Shown in pieces: positions 43,508-44,690 of a stretch of 44,690 nucleotides of DNA (the first letter of the stretch is position 1; every line of letters starts with the position of its first letter). A program made the translations under genes and the position numbers. Source of the stretch: CBFHWY01 sp965659675 (GTDB lineage Bacteria; Bacteroidota; Bacteroidia; Flavobacteriales_G; Salibacteraceae); NCBI GenBank assembly GCA_965659675.1, contig CBFHWY010000011.1:1-44690 (forward strand), given 5' to 3'. The notes under the pieces are model-generated. The model ran no database searches and was not told where the DNA came from. It worked only from the letters and a program-made list of their open reading frames with translations.

Positions 43508-44521
43508 TTAAGAATCCACCGTTGAAAATTCAGTCACCACTTTTTTGAGCTTAGATATGGTCTCCTCCATGCTTAGTTCAGAAACACCGCCCGCCGCATT
43601 TTGGTGACCTCCCCCATTGAAGTATTTTCTCGCCAGATCGTTCACGTTTATATTTCCCTTCGACCTGAACGACATCCGATGCTGTGTATTGCGTTCTTTG
43701 ATGAGAACGGATATGTTGACTGATTGAACGGACAATGGATAATTGACAAGCCCTTCTGTATCTCCCTTTTGATAATTAAACTCTTCTAATTCAGCGCTCG
43801 TTAAACTAATAAATGCGTAGCGCTCCTTTTCATGAACCTCCATTTTCTCTGATAGTGCATAGCCCATTAATCTCAGTCTACTTTCAGAGTTATTATCGTA
43901 GATCAATGATTGCACTCGTCCGCTATCCAGGCCTTTCTCCATAAGCTTTGCTGCAACTTGCATGGTGTATGCAGAAGTGCTTGAAAAGCGAAATGAGCCC
44001 GTATCGGTAACAATACCCGTATAAATGCATTCTGCTATAGGAAGGTCAACTTCCTTTTCCCATGCCAGGCCTTCAATGATCTGATAGATCATTTCCGAAG
44101 TAGAGCTCGCCCCAATATCGGAGAACATCAGGTCAAACTCATCTGGTTGCCTGTGATGATCTACCAGCACTTTGAACGCCTTGCTTTTCTCTAATAATTG
44201 AGCCAAACCATCCGCTGTGCGGTGAAATGCATTGTAGTCGAGGGAAAAGATAAGGTCCGATGCCTGAATGGCTTGCTTAACTCCTTTTGAATCTGCCTCA
44301 TAAACTATACAATCATCAGCAAATGGCACCCAGGAATAAAAAGCAGGGTAATCATCCGGAAGCACTATCCGAACTCCCTTTCCTTTCTTTTTAAGCATCT
44401 GATACCATGCCAGAGAGGATCCCATAGCATCTCCGTCAGGGTTGCGATGCGTGGAAATTAAGATGTTTTGAGCTTGTTCAATTCGAGTTTTAAGCGCTAA
44501 AATTTTTTGGTCAAAGTTCAT
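43508..44521 (-). CDS. nrnA: DHH-family oligoribonuclease / pAp phosphatase
   Basis: 337 residues. DHH domain: STHRNPDGDAMGSS (metal-binding Asp residues), SLDYNAFHR, VDHHRQPDEF; DHHA1 C-terminal domain with the GGGHQNAAGG signature. NrnA degrades very short RNAs to mononucleotides and dephosphorylates pAp. It heads the run to the Kazal and YiiX-like lipoprotein genes. A box TATTTTTA (44526-44533), 7 of 8 to TAnnTTTG, ends 4 bases before the ATG. Confidence 0.94.
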   Translation of the reverse strand: MNFDQKILALKTRIEQAQNILISTHRNPDGDAMGSSLAWYQMLKKKGKGVRIVLPDDYPAFYSWVPFADDCIVYEADSKGVKQAIQASDLIFSLDYNAFHRTADGLAQLLEKSKAFKVLVDHHRQPDEFDLMFSDIGASSTSEMIYQIIEGLAWEKEVDLPIAECIYTGIVTDTGSFRFSSTSAYTMQVAAKLMEKGLDSGRVQSLIYDNNSESRLRLMGYALSEKMEVHEKERYAFISLTSAELEEFNYQKGDTEGLVNYPLSVQSVNISVLIKERNTQHRMSFRSKGNINVNDLARKYFNGGGHQNAAGGVSELSMEETISKLKKVVTEFSTVDS

Positions 44522-44542
44522 TGGGTAAAAATAGGATAATAG

Positions 44543-44610
44543 GTTTAGGGTTGTTCAGGGGCTAGGGACTAGGGACTAGGGGTTAGAGGTAAGAGGTTAG
44601 GATTTAGGGC
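44543..44610 (+). repeat. G-rich degenerate tandem repeat
   Basis: Three exact or near-exact 7-base units CTAGGGA/CTAGGGG run from 44562 to 44582, flanked by degenerate TTAGGG/TAGAGG copies from 44543 to 44610. Five runs of three or more G fall within 44548-44582 with loops of 3-7 bases, a pattern able to form a G-quadruplex on the plus strand. It lies beyond the nrnA start, between that gene and a likely mobile-element end. Confidence 0.75.
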
Positions 44611-44623
44611 GTTTGTACGTGCC

Positions 44624-44690
44624 TGATATAGGTTGACCACTTTTAATTAAGTGAGTCTATGAAAACAAAACTGCGTTCAATACAAAAGCA
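44624..44690 (+). mobile_element. Possible left end of an IS21-like insertion sequence, running off the window
   Basis: From TGATATAGGTTGACCACTT onward the sequence, with an ORF beginning ATG at 44659 (MKTKLRSIQK, cut by the edge), resembles the start of Bacteroidota IS21-type elements: a TG terminus, a GACCACTT-like stretch and an early transposase start. Too little is present to be certain; any gene starting at 44659 would fit the DNA equally well. Confidence 0.3.

Overview
The window looks like chromosomal DNA of a member of the Bacteroidota, probably a marine Flavobacteriales-type bacterium. The evidence is five secreted proteins with type IX secretion (T9SS) C-terminal sorting domains, a TonB receptor with a carboxypeptidase-regulatory-like N-domain, SprB-type repeats, DUF2911, AT-leaning composition, almost no Shine-Dalgarno sequences, and many upstream boxes matching the Bacteroidota -7 element TAnnTTTG. 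Genus cannot be told from the sequence alone.

Layout. 1-1413: an FMN-binding glutamate-synthase-like gene, cut by the window edge and interrupted by one in-frame amber codon. 1484-5656: a START-domain protein and two T9SS cargo proteins. 5657-6266: a 610-base gap that is not empty; on the minus strand it holds two tandem promoters, hairpins and an intrinsic terminator, i.e. an unidentified transcript of about 335 nt. 6267-13443 (minus): DUF2911 protein, then a tightly packed set (NTP pyrophosphohydrolase, T9SS SGNH hydrolase, giant T9SS beta-propeller protein, exported pentapeptide-repeat protein). 13572-16415: rpsA with a long charged N-terminal extension and a structured leader holding a 15-codon upstream ORF, then a small membrane protein. 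16444-19959: pyrR-pyrB, a STAS protein, a small T9SS protein and ribonuclease Z. 19951-22584 (minus): TPR protein and a multi-pass membrane patatin. 22628-23926: LPP20-like lipoprotein. 23923-31245 (minus): ftcD and hutI (last steps of histidine breakdown to glutamate and methenyl-THF), a TonB receptor, and a glutamate-cysteine-ligase-like enzyme fused to CBS domains. 31341-33033 (minus): two overlapping alpha/beta hydrolases. 33076-36711: msrB, two glycosyltransferases and a short-chain dehydrogenase. 36701-40158: a tRNA-maturation run (degenerate YrdC/Sua5 paralog, CCA-adding-type nucleotidyltransferase, pRiA4b ORF-3-like acidic protein, miaA). 40223-42623: TerB-like protein, prmC and ribD. 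42611-44521 (minus): nrnA, a Kazal-type inhibitor lipoprotein and a YiiX-type hydrolase lipoprotein. 44522-44690: a G-rich repeat and possibly the left end of an insertion sequence.

Most of the window is housekeeping and secretion genes in short, often overlapping operons. The points most worth a second look are: the unidentified transcript at 5666-6000; the recurrent placing of -7 boxes only 4-12 bases before start codons, which implies many leaderless or near-leaderless mRNAs and corrects several starts (notably hutI); the rpsA leader; the Kazal lipoprotein operon; the GCS-CBS fusion; and the degenerate Sua5 paralog next to the CCA enzyme.
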